Source: Cymodocea nodosa (Eukaryota > Streptophyta > Magnoliopsida > Alismatales > Cymodoceaceae). From it: a stretch of DNA of 64,000 nucleotides. The translations under genes and the position numbers were made by a program. The notes beneath the pieces were generated by a model that did not search any database, was not told the DNA's origin, and worked only from the letters and a program-made list of their open reading frames with translations. This document shows, piece after piece, positions 36,999 to 48,400 of the stretch (position 1 is its first letter; the number at the start of each line of letters is the position of its first letter). Location: the NCBI GenBank assembly GCA_036874045.1, contig CM072347.1:2234501-2298500 (forward strand). Reading direction: 5' to 3'.

Positions 36999-37986
36999 TG
37001 GCGGCGACGGCGGAAGCAGGTGGAGGGAGAAGATCAGAGGGAAGAGGAACTTTCGGCCCTTGGCAACGGCAATGGTTAACGAAGCGAAGGCGACGGGGAT
37101 TTTTTGATTTCGGTCCCCCCCCTTTGTTTTTATTAGTTTATACTCTAAAAAAGTTTAAAAAATCAACTGTACTTTGTATGAACTACATAAAAACTTACAT
37201 AATTAGAATAAACACCGTAGTAGTCTAGAAGTCAAACGTAAAAGAGATGAGAGACGTCGTTTATTCATATTGTTTAGATAAGGGACGACGTTTGTTTGTA
37301 GCGGATGGACTCTCGAACCCATTACACACTCTAAAAATTTGTTGTCATATATCTAAAATTTAATGTTGATGATTGGATTTCATGTTCATAAGAATTGATT
37401 GATTTCAGAGAAATTAATCATTCCATCCAAAATAATAATGACCATTTTCGATTATTTATTTATTTTTTTTAAAAAAATATTATCATTTTTAATTTTTGGT
37501 TGTAAGTGAAAAGAAAGAGAAACAATCTTGTAAATAAAATAAATAAAATCATGCATAAACACAACCATTGTTTAAAGAAAACGTAAACCACTAGTTGAAT
37601 CCTAGGTACATCAGAGACCATACCATGTCAAGGTGAGAAAGAGGCAAATCAGATATGACAACTATGAGCTACAACATATTTGTGTCATGTTCAAATTGGA
37701 ATGTGTTGACACAATCTAATCCTACCAAACGTCAATCTAGTCTAACCTACAAAATTCATATTAGATTGACCAATACAGTTTGATGACATTTAACTAAGCA
37801 AACTTAATTAAACTCGATCCAATTAACACATCTATTGAATCGCTTAACCATCACGGGCCTAAGGTACGACCAACAATGACTACTGAACTAATCTCTTTCC
37901 CTCTCTTAGTAAAATTTAAAATCAATAAACTCTAATTATGAAAATGACACTTGGAAGTCGAATTTCCATAACTACTAGAATAAGGG

Positions 37987-38451
37987 GGTGTTTGTACACC
38001 CAGAAAATGGCGGAAAACGTCGTAAAGGAAAATGGTGGAAAATTTTCCACCATTTTCTGGGTGTTTGTGCATTAGATGATTTTTCGTCATTTTCCGCCAT
38101 TTTCCCTTGATGTATAAGAAAAATTTTCTTTCGTTTTCCTACCTTCTGATCTCTGAAACTGATGAAAAATGAAAGAAAAGAAAATATGAATTATCACATA
38201 ATATATTAACAATATGTAATTTTAATATAGAAATTATTTATCTTTAATAGATGAAAATTGATATTATGAGAGATATGTGGAATAATAAAGATGTGTAAAA
38301 TATATTTTATATTGTAACAATTATTATAAATGACTTTATCTTATATTATCTATAATAAATTTTGTTATTCTTTATCTTATAGATAAATACAAAAAATATT
38401 TAATTTAATTCTGTCATTTTCTTTTCGCTATTTTCTAGGTGCACAAACATG
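37987..38451. mobile_element. MITE, about 465 bp, with roughly 30-bp inverted ends
   Basis: The left end at 37988-38017 ('gtgtttgtacacccagaaaa...') pairs with the reverse complement of 38422-38450 ('atgtttgtgcacctagaaaa...'). An internal perfect 28-base palindrome lies at 38029-38056, and a second inverted copy of the end ('ccattttctgggtgtttgtg') follows at about 38050-38068. The GTGTTTG-type end resembles hAT-related MITEs, but the target duplication is unclear. Confidence 0.65.
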
Positions 38452-38503
38452 AAAATAACTAGAAAAATAAGAGAAAATGTAAAAGCAAAATTATCATGTT
38501 GAT

Positions 38504-38965
38504 ATACAACAATAGAACAAACATGAAAAGTTTTTAAAATATAAAATTAAAACAAAGGAGCATTCACTATTTTTTATAACAATTGTATTTTTAATTAAAT
38601 TTGAATTTAAATCTTCATTGGTGAATAACACAACACCTAGGACACAAAGAAACGATGCCTTCTCTTCTTAAAATGGCAAGGAATTAATTTATTTCATGCC
38701 ACCATTGAAGTCTTTCGACCAAGGTTTCCTTCTTTTTTTTTATATACAACAGTAGAACAAACATGAAAAGTTTTTAAAATATAAAATTAAAACAAAAGAG
38801 CATTCACTATTTTTTATAACAATTGTATTTTTAATTAAATTTGAATTTAAATCTTCATTAGTGAATAACACAACACCTAAGACACAAAGAAACGATGCCT
38901 TCCCTTCTTAAAATGGCAATGAATTAATTTATTTCATGCCTGAAGTCTTTGAACCAATGTTTCCT
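38504..38965. repeat. Two-copy tandem repeat, about 240-bp period
   Basis: 'acaatagaacaaacatgaaa' near 38504 and its near-identical copy near 38743 each begin blocks ending with 'aattaatttatttcatgcc' plus a T-rich run. The second block runs into the truncated SINE-like element at its T-rich end. Confidence 0.88.
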
Positions 38966-39202
38966 TTTCTTTCTTTTTTTTATCCTCCAAGAATATCTAT
39001 AAAGGTGATAACATATGAGTCTTAATAGACACTCAAAGGTATATACTAGAAGTATCTAAGGAGGTAAAAGTTTATAGGAGGTCTTGCTAAATCCCAACAT
39101 AATAGATTTCTCCAAGTATTACGTACTTTATTTTGAAGAGATTCCCAACAAGTTGAAAGTATCCTAAATGACCCTATTCACCAACTCGATTGAAATTACT
39201 GC
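38962..39202 (-). mobile_element. 5'-truncated copy of the 5S-headed SINE-like family
   Basis: From 38982 the sequence ('atcctccaagaatatctata...') follows 11541-11762 of the fuller element base by base with substitutions, and stops inside the first 217-bp body unit at about 39202. The T-rich run 38961-38981 corresponds to its poly(A) tail on the minus strand. The 5S head is absent. 5' truncation with a kept tail is what retroposition predicts. Confidence 0.65.
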
Positions 39203-40734
39203 ATGGATCTAGGTTTTCTTTGATTACAAGAATTGAAAAAGTTTAATTTTTAAATCTAAACCTTTAAACACCCATTGAAGAAAGAAGGGTAAGATTTAAA
39301 TGAAATTTTTTTTTTTTTCATTGGAAAGAGAAAATTTTTTATTTAAATGAAATCCAACCATATGTTACACAATAGACAGCCTACATTTAATGCATTGGAC
39401 TCTACAATTCTTGAGCATTGAAGAAGATAACACAATTCCAACATTGGTTCTTTAATGCACAACTAAGGTTATATATATATATATCCTAAAGTTGCAAAAA
39501 AAAAATATTCATAGCATACTTCATAAGATAATAGAAAAAAGATACAACTATTCTGCAAAATATGATACAATAATTTGTCCATTGCCATGCATAATATGAT
39601 ACAACAATCAACTTCTTTTGGTAGGACAAAGACAATTCTTGGTAAAAAAATATTATTGTGAGTGCATTTTTTGTTGTAGTTGTTTAAAATAACATATTGA
39701 ACTTAAATTTTACTATAATATTTATTATTAATCTTGTAAATCAAATTTTACTTAAAAATACCATGGATCACATGACCCTTACTTGCCGTTCACAAATGTG
39801 AATCATATAACCCCCTATTTATAAACATTGTAAATCACATGATCCACTTTTGCTTGCAAGCATATTTTATCTTATCACTCCTAATCACACTTCTACTTCT
39901 CCTAATCTCACTTTTAAATACTCACAATAAAAAAATATTGTAAATACGGTAACAATGGACTGTACTTCTTAAGTTGCTAGAAGAACATTGCAGCATCATA
40001 TATCTTTTGGCATAACACCACAAAATGAATTTCCCTGTTTCTATGACATGATACCACCACTACCAGATTATAAGATTTTCCCATAACTGCAAGCTACAAT
40101 ATTTTTTCCCTTCTCTTTTTATTAATCATATCTCCCTCCATGTGGTCACTTTTCCATTTGAAAGCAAAAATCTCAAACCTAGAAATCTGAAACGAAGAAA
40201 ATACATAGCATTTGATTGACCACACACCCCACCTTGCAGTCTGAAACAAAGAGACACCAGGAGAAAAAGACGCCCGCCCTGGCATTGAAGGTGGTGTCAC
40301 CGTGTCAAAAGGTGTAGATGTTTATAATTGACGATTTGGACTACGTCGATTTTGTAGATTTTATAGTTGACGTTTTAGACTACGATGATTTTTCAAAAGT
40401 GATTCCCAAAGCTTACGCAAACAAGTGTACGAAGACATTTTAAACAAAAGGCAAACTAATTTTACAATTCAAAGAAATTTTAAAATTTTCGTTTATCTTA
40501 AAATCTATGTAGAATCAGGATTTTACAAAACTGCATCAAGCATAGCCTTAATCATTATATCATATTAGATTTTAGTTTAGACGTTTCTTTGATTTTTAAG
40601 TGTTCCAGATTAAATTAAGGTTTATATTATATCGATACCCCTTAAAATCAAAAGAAAAATTTTATAAAATAACTATTTACCCAGCTATAGTTTGTCTTAA
40701 AATATTAGAATGTAAAACATAATCATAAAGGTAA

Positions 40735-41020
40735 AAAAATTAGATAGATGAGTGATGATACTATTTAAAAAATGATTTTATTAAAAATAGAGTAATAATT
40801 ACGTCAATTGAAGATAAAAAAGAAGGGACGAGAAAATCAAGTGGTTTGATCACATCCTCAGAAGATAAAAAAAAATGCACTAGTTAAAAGAAGGGAGTTA
40901 ATTTGTATAAAAGAAACTAAAAGAAGTAAAAAAAAATACTTAAAATTATTTAGTTAGAAATTATTAAAAAAAATTAAATTTACATAATATAAGCAAAAAT
41001 TTGACCATATATATAGAATG
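40735..41020 (+). mobile_element. LINE C-terminal relic
   Basis: The sequence 'gatgagtgatgatactattt...attacgtcaattgaagat' is the reverse complement type of the 3250-3440 relic, here on the plus strand. It is interrupted by stops. It lies about 560 bases upstream of the subtilase start codon. Confidence 0.55.
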
Positions 41021-41032
41021 CCATACACGAAA

Positions 41033-41056
41033 GAAAGAAAGAAAGAAAGAAAGAAA
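41033..41056. repeat. (GAAA)n microsatellite
   Basis: Six or so GAAA units lie directly after the LINE relic, upstream of the subtilase gene. Confidence 0.9.
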
Positions 41057-41406
41057 AATCTCCATGATGTAACATGTACAAATGGCATCTCGATCTCGAA
41101 GACATATCAATTAATTAAGTCATGCCTGTGATCCAAATTTTCAACCATGGGAAGAAAAAACAAAGTAGGAAACCAAAGAAACCCATCTTTCTCCCATGAA
41201 CGTTTCAAACATGTCAGCATCATTCCATGTGCTGCACAGGTAAGGAGAAAAATGGCAACCACTCCAGCAGCGAAAGAAAATCGTTGGAAGTCAACGAAGA
41301 GATCAAGACAGGAGACCTAAAGCTAAAGGAATTTTTCCAATCCATCTTCATCCCACCCCTTTCCTCATCACTTCTGCTGCCCACCGTTCCATTTGAAGGT
41401 GGACAG

Positions 41407-41413
41407 TATAAAA
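41407..41413 (+). promoter_or_regulatory. Possible TATA box of the subtilase gene
   Basis: TATAAAA lies 171 bases before the chosen start codon. Spacing is plausible for a plant promoter with a leader of about 140 bases. There is no transcript evidence. Confidence 0.35.
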
Positions 41414-41577
41414 TTTCGAACAAAGAAAGTTTTTTTCTTTGTTATTAAATAGATGGTATGCAGCAACAGCAACGACAACAAGTGTGGGTCTGAAACAGGA
41501 GGCAAGGAAGGAAGAACGGGGAGGGAACAAGGAGGCAAGAGGAATAGTTGGTGTTTCACCTGACACCGATTGGAACG

Positions 41578-44540
41578 ATGACTGCGAGGAGCTGCCCTTG
41601 CCATCTGCTTCTCTTCTTGTCTCTGTCCTTCATGTTGGGTGTCCCTCTTTTGGCTGAGGAAACCAGAAAGGTAAGGCACCATGACTCTGCAGGAGATCAG
41701 ATAACAGTAAGGAAAATAAGAAACTAACTTTGATCATGGACATGAAAATCGTGTTGGGTTTGGTTCCATCTACTTGCTGCAGTTGTATATTGCGTACATG
41801 GGGGAGAAGCAACACGAGGATCCCACCGTTGTGACGGCGCTGCATCATGAAACACTGGCTTCGGTTCTTGGAAGGTAGCCGGCCGCAGCTCAAACCTTCG
41901 TGGTTCTATTCTCACCGGACCATACAGTATTGTATAACCGTGTCGCTTTGATTTGTGCAGCAAGGAAGCAGCGATGGATTCCATCGTCTACAGTTACAAG
42001 CATGGCTTCTCTGGGTTTGCAGCAATGCTAACGGCAGCACAGGCAAGAAGCATCGCAGGTGGGTAGAACTGGAAGGACGCCAGAGTTGAAGGATATGATA
42101 AATTGGGTATCACTCACAGGTGGTTTGTATTGATGTAGAATCGCCGGGAGTCGTCCGAGTGACGCCGAGCAGGAAGTGCCAGGCTCACACGACAAGAAGC
42201 TGGGACTTCCTCCAGTTGGACTTCGAGCACCAGAAGGACCTCCTCCAGAACAGCAACTGGGGTGACGACGCCATCATCGGGATAATCGATACAGGTTTTG
42301 GGGGGGGAACACAAACACGAAACTGCTTCTGATCTCATGGTCTTCTGTTTCCCGTCGCTCGCGAGAAAGTGACACACCGTCGAACACTTTGTCTTCACTT
42401 TTTTCAGGAATATGGCCCGAGGCGGAAAGTTTCAACGACCACGGGTACGGTCCGATACCTTCACGATGGAAGGGGAAATGCGTGGCCGGGGAGGGATTCT
42501 CCACGTCCAACTGCAACCGGAAGATCATCGGAGCGCGGTGGTACAAGGGAGGGGTAGAGGAAGAGTACGTCCTGGAGGACTACTTGTCCGCCCGGGGCAT
42601 CAGCAAGCATGGGACGCACACGGCGTCCACGGCGGCGGGTTCCTTCGTGCAGAACGCAAGCTTCCACGGCCTGGCCAAGGGACAGGCAAGGGGGGGGGCG
42701 CCTCGTGCGAGGATCGCGGTGTACAAGGCGCTGTGGGGGGAGGGGGGCCATGGCACGGACGCAGCCGTGATAGCGGCGGTGGACGACGCCATACACGACG
42801 GGGTGGACGTGCTCTCCCTGTCCCTCGGCCCCGGGAACTCGTTCGAAGGGGACTCTTCGTTCGTGACAGAGGGAGCCGCCGCGAGAGGCATCGCCGTCGT
42901 GTACTCCGCCGGCAACACCGGTTCCATGCCCCAGAGCGTGGCGAACCTGGCGCCATGGGTGATCACCGTCGCGGCCACCAACATGGATCGCTCCTTCCCC
43001 ACCCCCATAACCTTGGGAGACGACAGAACGGTTATGGTGAGATGGTTTTTCCTTTTCTCCGTGATCAGTAAAATTAAGTTAATAGGTACGTATGACGTAT
43101 CTCATAGTATAGAATATATAATTCAATAACATCAAATAATTACAATTTAAATAGTTAAATTATAATCATTCGATATTTACAAATCATATATAAAATGAAC
43201 ACTTACAATTAAATTTAATGTAAGTTTGTTGACTTTTTTTCACAGAAATTAAGGGCCAATGGTAAAAATAAGATAAGTATCCATCTTAAAGTAGAAGATA
43301 CATAACTTAACAACAATTCAAAATTAGCAGAATCAGTACTTATTCAAAGTTTTTGAATTTACAACCATCTAATATTATTAAGTCATGTATTATATATTAT
43401 GAGAAGCACTTGTAATCAAATTTTCTATGAGCATCAACAATGACATTTTTCTATTTTATGTAACAGTGGTTTGTATCTATTCACCAGAGTAATTTTATTA
43501 CTGTTGAAAATTAAAATAGTTAATCAGAAGTGGTGATACAGGTTGTTTACATAAATCATAAATGTTTCTGCTACCAATGAACACATTCAGAGATAAAAAA
43601 ATAATATTTAATTTCAGGGTCAAGGAATGTACTACGGACGAGCAGCAGCAGTGGAGGCCAAATTTGAAGGGATTGTTTACGGTGAAAAGTATAAATTTGA
43701 GAATTCGTATCATTGGTTGAATGAAATAATTCGTGAGCAAAGATTACAACCAAAAACTCACCTCGCAGATGCATGTCCCTGAATGAATCCGTGGTCGGGA
43801 AGGTGGTGCTCTGTCGAAGTGGCACCGCTCGACCGAGGAGCCGTTTCCTGATCGCAGCATCCAATGTCGCGGAAGCAGGAGGAAAAGGTCTCATCTTCGC
43901 ACACTACACCACGAATTACCTTGAGGAGTCGGAAGAAGTGTGCAAGCTTGTGGACTGCAGTGGGAATTTTCCACTTGTTCACGTAGATCTCGAGATTGGT
44001 ACTCTCATCTCAATCTACATCAGAAGTGTCAGGTGAAGCATACGTACCTCATCTCTTCGTCGTCTACTTTTAATTAAGGGACACTGAGATTTACAGTTGC
44101 TTTATCGGACCTTGGCAGATCGCCGGTGGTGAAAATTGGGCCGACAAAGACAGTCACCGGAAGCGAGATACTTTCTCCGGTGGTGGCCTCTTTCTCATCC
44201 AGGGGCCCAAACGTTTTAATTCCTTCAGTGCTTAAGGTATGCAATAAATTTCAACATAGCAAGATTAACCAAATCATAAGTCAAATTCTAATACTGCGAT
44301 ATTTGACGAAGCAGCCAGATATTGCTGCACCAGGTGTGAGCATCCTGGCGTCGTCGGGAAACTCCTTTGAGTTCAAGTCAGGAACATCAATGGCAGCTCC
44401 ACACGTTGCTGGAATCGTTGCATTGCTCAAGTCACTGCATCCTGAATGGTCTCCTGCAGAAATCAAGTCCTCTCTCGTTACCACAGGTAATGAATGAATT
44501 CATGCCGACATTTATAGTGTTATCTATGGCTCCTTCATTT

Positions 44541-44579
<39 letters not shown>

Positions 44580-45168
44580 CATATTCATCTATTTGATGGT
44601 TGGCTCACCATTGCTTACCCTTGCAGCAACCGTGACTGATAGATTTGGTATGCCAATGAAGGCAGAGGGAGTCCCAAGGAAGCTGGCAGATCCATTTGAC
44701 TATGGTGGGGGGCTTGTCGAGCCCAACAGAGCAGCCAACCCTGGTCTTGTTTATGACATCGATCCCAAGGACTACAAAGGCTTGTTCCATTGCACCTACG
44801 GAACCGATGTGATCTGTAGCTCCACGGGGAGGAAAGCCTACAACCTGAACCTTCCATCAATCACCGTTCCTGACCTCAAGACCTCAGTGACAGTCGTCCG
44901 AACCGTCAAGAATGTTGGTGGCGTCAACACCATCTACAAGCTAAGCTACCAACCTCCTCAGGGCATTCTGATGGATGTGAAACCCAAAATTTTAAAGTTC
45001 AGTGCGGGTAAAACTACACAAAAATTTAAGGTGACACTATCTTCTACGATGAAAGTGCAAGGAGACTACACATTTGGAAGCCTAACATGGAGTGATGCAA
45101 AACATGTAGTAAGAATCCCCATCTCCGTTAGGACCGTGGTCCATGACCTATATGCTGATGTTTCCTAA
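41578..45168 (+). CDS. Subtilisin-like serine protease (plant subtilase, SBT3-like)
   Basis: Plant subtilases are secreted, self-maturing serine proteases acting mainly in the cell wall. Ten exons: 41578-41670, 41783-41874, 41961-42058, 42139-42294, 42408-43036, 43618-43688, 43769-44032, 44119-44236, 44315-44486, 44627-45168; 744 residues, the normal size. Order: signal peptide about 1-26 (hydrophobic [16 protein letters not shown]), inhibitor propeptide ([13 protein letters not shown] to about residue 105), catalytic Asp145 in IIGIIDTG, His214 in HGTHTAS, oxyanion Asn316 in SAGNTG, a PA-like insertion ([10 protein letters not shown]), ASFSSRGPN, catalytic Ser532 in [12 protein letters not shown], then a fibronectin III-like C-terminal domain ([14 protein letters not shown]). 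All key residues are present. The residue before His214 is Lys where Gly is usual. The multi-exon structure and [11 protein letters not shown] favour the SBT3 group; the substrate is unknown. Confidence 0.94.
44540..44580. repeat. (CA)n(TA)n microsatellite in subtilase intron 9
   Basis: CA units run directly into TA units within the 140-base intron 44487-44626, so length variation here changes the size of a very short intron. Confidence 0.95.
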
Positions 45169-45413
45169 AATTTTTCGAATGAGTCATCATGTACAGATGT
45201 TTTTATGGTTTGAACTTTAACAGAAAATTGATATCAAAAAATTTAATCTCAAAACAGGATATTCGATGTGCATACAATCTCAAAAATCGAAACTAGAAAT
45301 ACTACCCTGGTTACACACATTACATTTATTTTGTTTTTGTGTCGTTCTTGGATATGTCGTGCGAGTAATCAGGAAGTATATATTGAACAGCGGTCCACAT
45401 GGATATGGACTTC

Positions 45414-48400
45414 CTACCTAACAACATCTTGATCATCAGCTAGATTTTCCAAGACGTCAACTTCATCATCTAGAACTGTAAGAGTTTGTATTGAAAGTTC
45501 GTCATCATCCAGTTGCGTCTCTTCATCTACAGCATGTTTTTCTTCAGTAGCGGTGGACTCTGCTTCACTGTCTTTGGGTTCTTCAATCCGATAGTAGGCC
45601 TGTAACTCCCGAAGGAGAAGTAAAATAGTCAGTGACAAGAAACAATGAATTTTAAGATGAGAAACAATTTTTGAGCATCACATACCACGCAAGTACGAGA
45701 CGGTGACAGGACTTTGAAGGAGTTGGGTCGGTTATTGAAATTGGTTTCTGGTACACCTGGTATGCCCTCTGGATTTGTGAAATGGTCTACACCAAGACCA
45801 ACCTGCTCACAGAAAAGGCATGAGCATTAGTACTTGTTTTGGAAATATCTTATACAGAAGATAATGTAACAAAGTAATTATTAAATCATTACAATACACT
45901 TTGTTGAAGATATAGCTTAATCACATTGTAAGTTTTTTATATCTCGATTTTTTCATCCTAAAAGAATATCTTGATATTCACAAGAAAAACTTTTATTTTC
46001 ACCATTTATGAGATCAAATGTGTCAACTAAACAGATTGTTACCCTTCCACGTCCACCAAATTCCAAAGCATCACTATCCAAGGCAACTCTGTACCTTCCT
46101 GGTAAATCACACCCAACCTTGTATCTGGTCAAGAATGGAATAATTCAGAATGTTACAAGAAATGATTTTGGATGACCAGAAAAGTTTTATAATGCAAAAG
46201 AGAACTTACCCCTCATATGTGTTTTCTGGATGAAAATTGAAAACAAAAACCAAGTGTCCCCGCTCAAATACAATAACCTTTAAAACATGCAATGAAAGAA
46301 CTGTGTAAGATGTATCCAGCCATCACCGAAAAAACATGCAAATTTACCATCTAACATCACTAGCAAGCAAGTAGTTTATTCCGTTACCAATGCCCATTAT
46401 ATTGAAAGTATAGACATACAATAAAACTGGCAGGACATTTAAAGAAGGGAAACCAAAGGGTATGCAAGGAAGACAGCAATATTATATCTTTGGTGGTGAC
46501 TAAAATTGATGCAAACGATATATAGCTCTACCAGAGACCATGCTCTAATATAGATTTTTCTGATTGTATCTCATAGATTCAAGTTGGCCTTTTCCCTTTT
46601 ATGAACTTCTAGTTTGCTAGCTCTAGTCTAAGGCCTAGTTAAGCCATCAAAGTCCATCTTGCCATGGATCATCTATGTATTAAAGAAGCTCCACCCAAAT
46701 CTTGTCCTCTAAACAATTTTGAATATTATTTTGCAAGTGATTCTCAAAATGAGTTTTGCAAAACCAATGCATAAGCATCCCACTAATGTGGCGTCTAAGG
46801 AGAACCTACTTGTATACAACCTTACCTCTATAAATGGGAATATTGTTTCTTAAGATCACCAAGTCATAATGGAACACAACTTTAATGTGATGTCAACGTT
46901 TGTCCTCTCAAAATTGGCAATCATCATAAAGTTTCAAGATTGATTATCAAAATGACTTTGGCAATCATCAAATAGTTTTGTCTGAACCAATTACTCAACA
47001 TGGTAGCTATTTGTTGGCGCTGATTGGAATATATAGCTATTGAATTCACTTAAAAAAATGGTTAAAGGACACCAAGGTCCTGCTAACCATAAAGTGGCAA
47101 CAGACAAAGTACTGGATAAAGGATATACTCATGATCCACGTGAGGTACATGGAAAAATTAAGAAAACATTCATTATCAGATGGAAGGAAATGAAGTAGGC
47201 GTGCCATACCTTGTCTTCTTCATTAATACTGCTAATAATTTGCTTAGCTGATGCAATGAAAGAAAACTTTTCATCAAGCAAATTCATAGCTCTATCAAAA
47301 GCATTCATATGCTGGATATGCACAGAAAGAATGGGTTAGATCTTCTTACAATGAGAGAAAAGAAAGTCAATTTAAAAATGTTATAAAATTTACAGTTGAA
47401 ATTTTAATTTTTATGGAAGGATAATTTTGATTTCAAGATAGAGATCCGAAAAATAAACAGGAAATGAAAATTATTTAATTTTCAAGGTCAAATGAAAATA
47501 GAAGTTAATACCTGAAGCATGAATGGGGAATAAGGTTATTTACAGTTCCTAATTTACTAAAAACATATATTTGATGGTAGTTAAATAAGCTGTTGAGAAT
47601 TAATATTGGTTACCGTTACACACTTACACTGTACACTCTGAACCACAGAGATAAGGAGTTACAGACCATACCTTGTACCTTAGATGATCAGTGTCAACTA
47701 GGTTCCATTGTCGTTTGCATTTCTCATAACTCCAATTGTTACCCTCACGTGGAAAATCTATCCACTCTGGATGGCCAAACTGCAAATTACCAAAAAAATT
47801 TGACTTGTGGTGAATGGCCCATAAATATGACAACATTGATGCTTGCAAATAGTCTATTATGATACAGATAAGGACATAACTGAAGTCTTGTAAAGACATT
47901 AGCAAATTGAAAACACAAACACAGGTCAATGATATGTTAATATATTGATATGAGACTAAAGGTTTGCCATTTAGGCTTTCATGTCATAAAAAGGAAATCC
48001 AATACCATAGTCCACCAACATACAGTCCAGAGAAGGTCTAATGGTGTGCAAACATAAGTAGAGCCTTACCTCCATAAGTGGAGATGCTATTTCTCAAGAT
48101 TCAAACTTGTTACCTTTAGGTTAAATTGAAATATACTTAAATTTCCATGAATGTTGTGCAAAAATGTATAGAATTTTCTGAAAATTTTCCAGAATTTTCT
48201 AAAATTTTCAAGGCCAAGTTTTTCCATTTCAAACTCTATTTTGTGTTCGTAAATTAAAAATATGAAACTCTATTTTGTTTCATATCAAGGAAATGAGAGC
48301 CTAGACTATTTAAAATTGATATTATTCTTAATTTCTAATCATAGATCAGCTTGGGGGTTGATGAACAAGAATGGTGTAAGCTTTTTTTTTTTGGTTGATA

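Larger units (their letters stand above)
36999..41577. other. Repeat-rich intergenic region between COG4 and the subtilase
   Basis: No gene was recognised in these 4.6 kb between two divergently transcribed genes. Supported contents are a hAT-like MITE, a 240-bp tandem duplication, a truncated copy of the 5S-headed SINE-like family, a LINE relic and a GAAA microsatellite, each listed separately. Confidence 0.7.

Noticed and set aside
42412-43071. Long overlapping open frames on both strands of the subtilase region
   Set aside because: They are shadows of GC-rich subtilase exon 5. Only the frame with IIDTG, HGTHTAS and SAGNTG makes sense.
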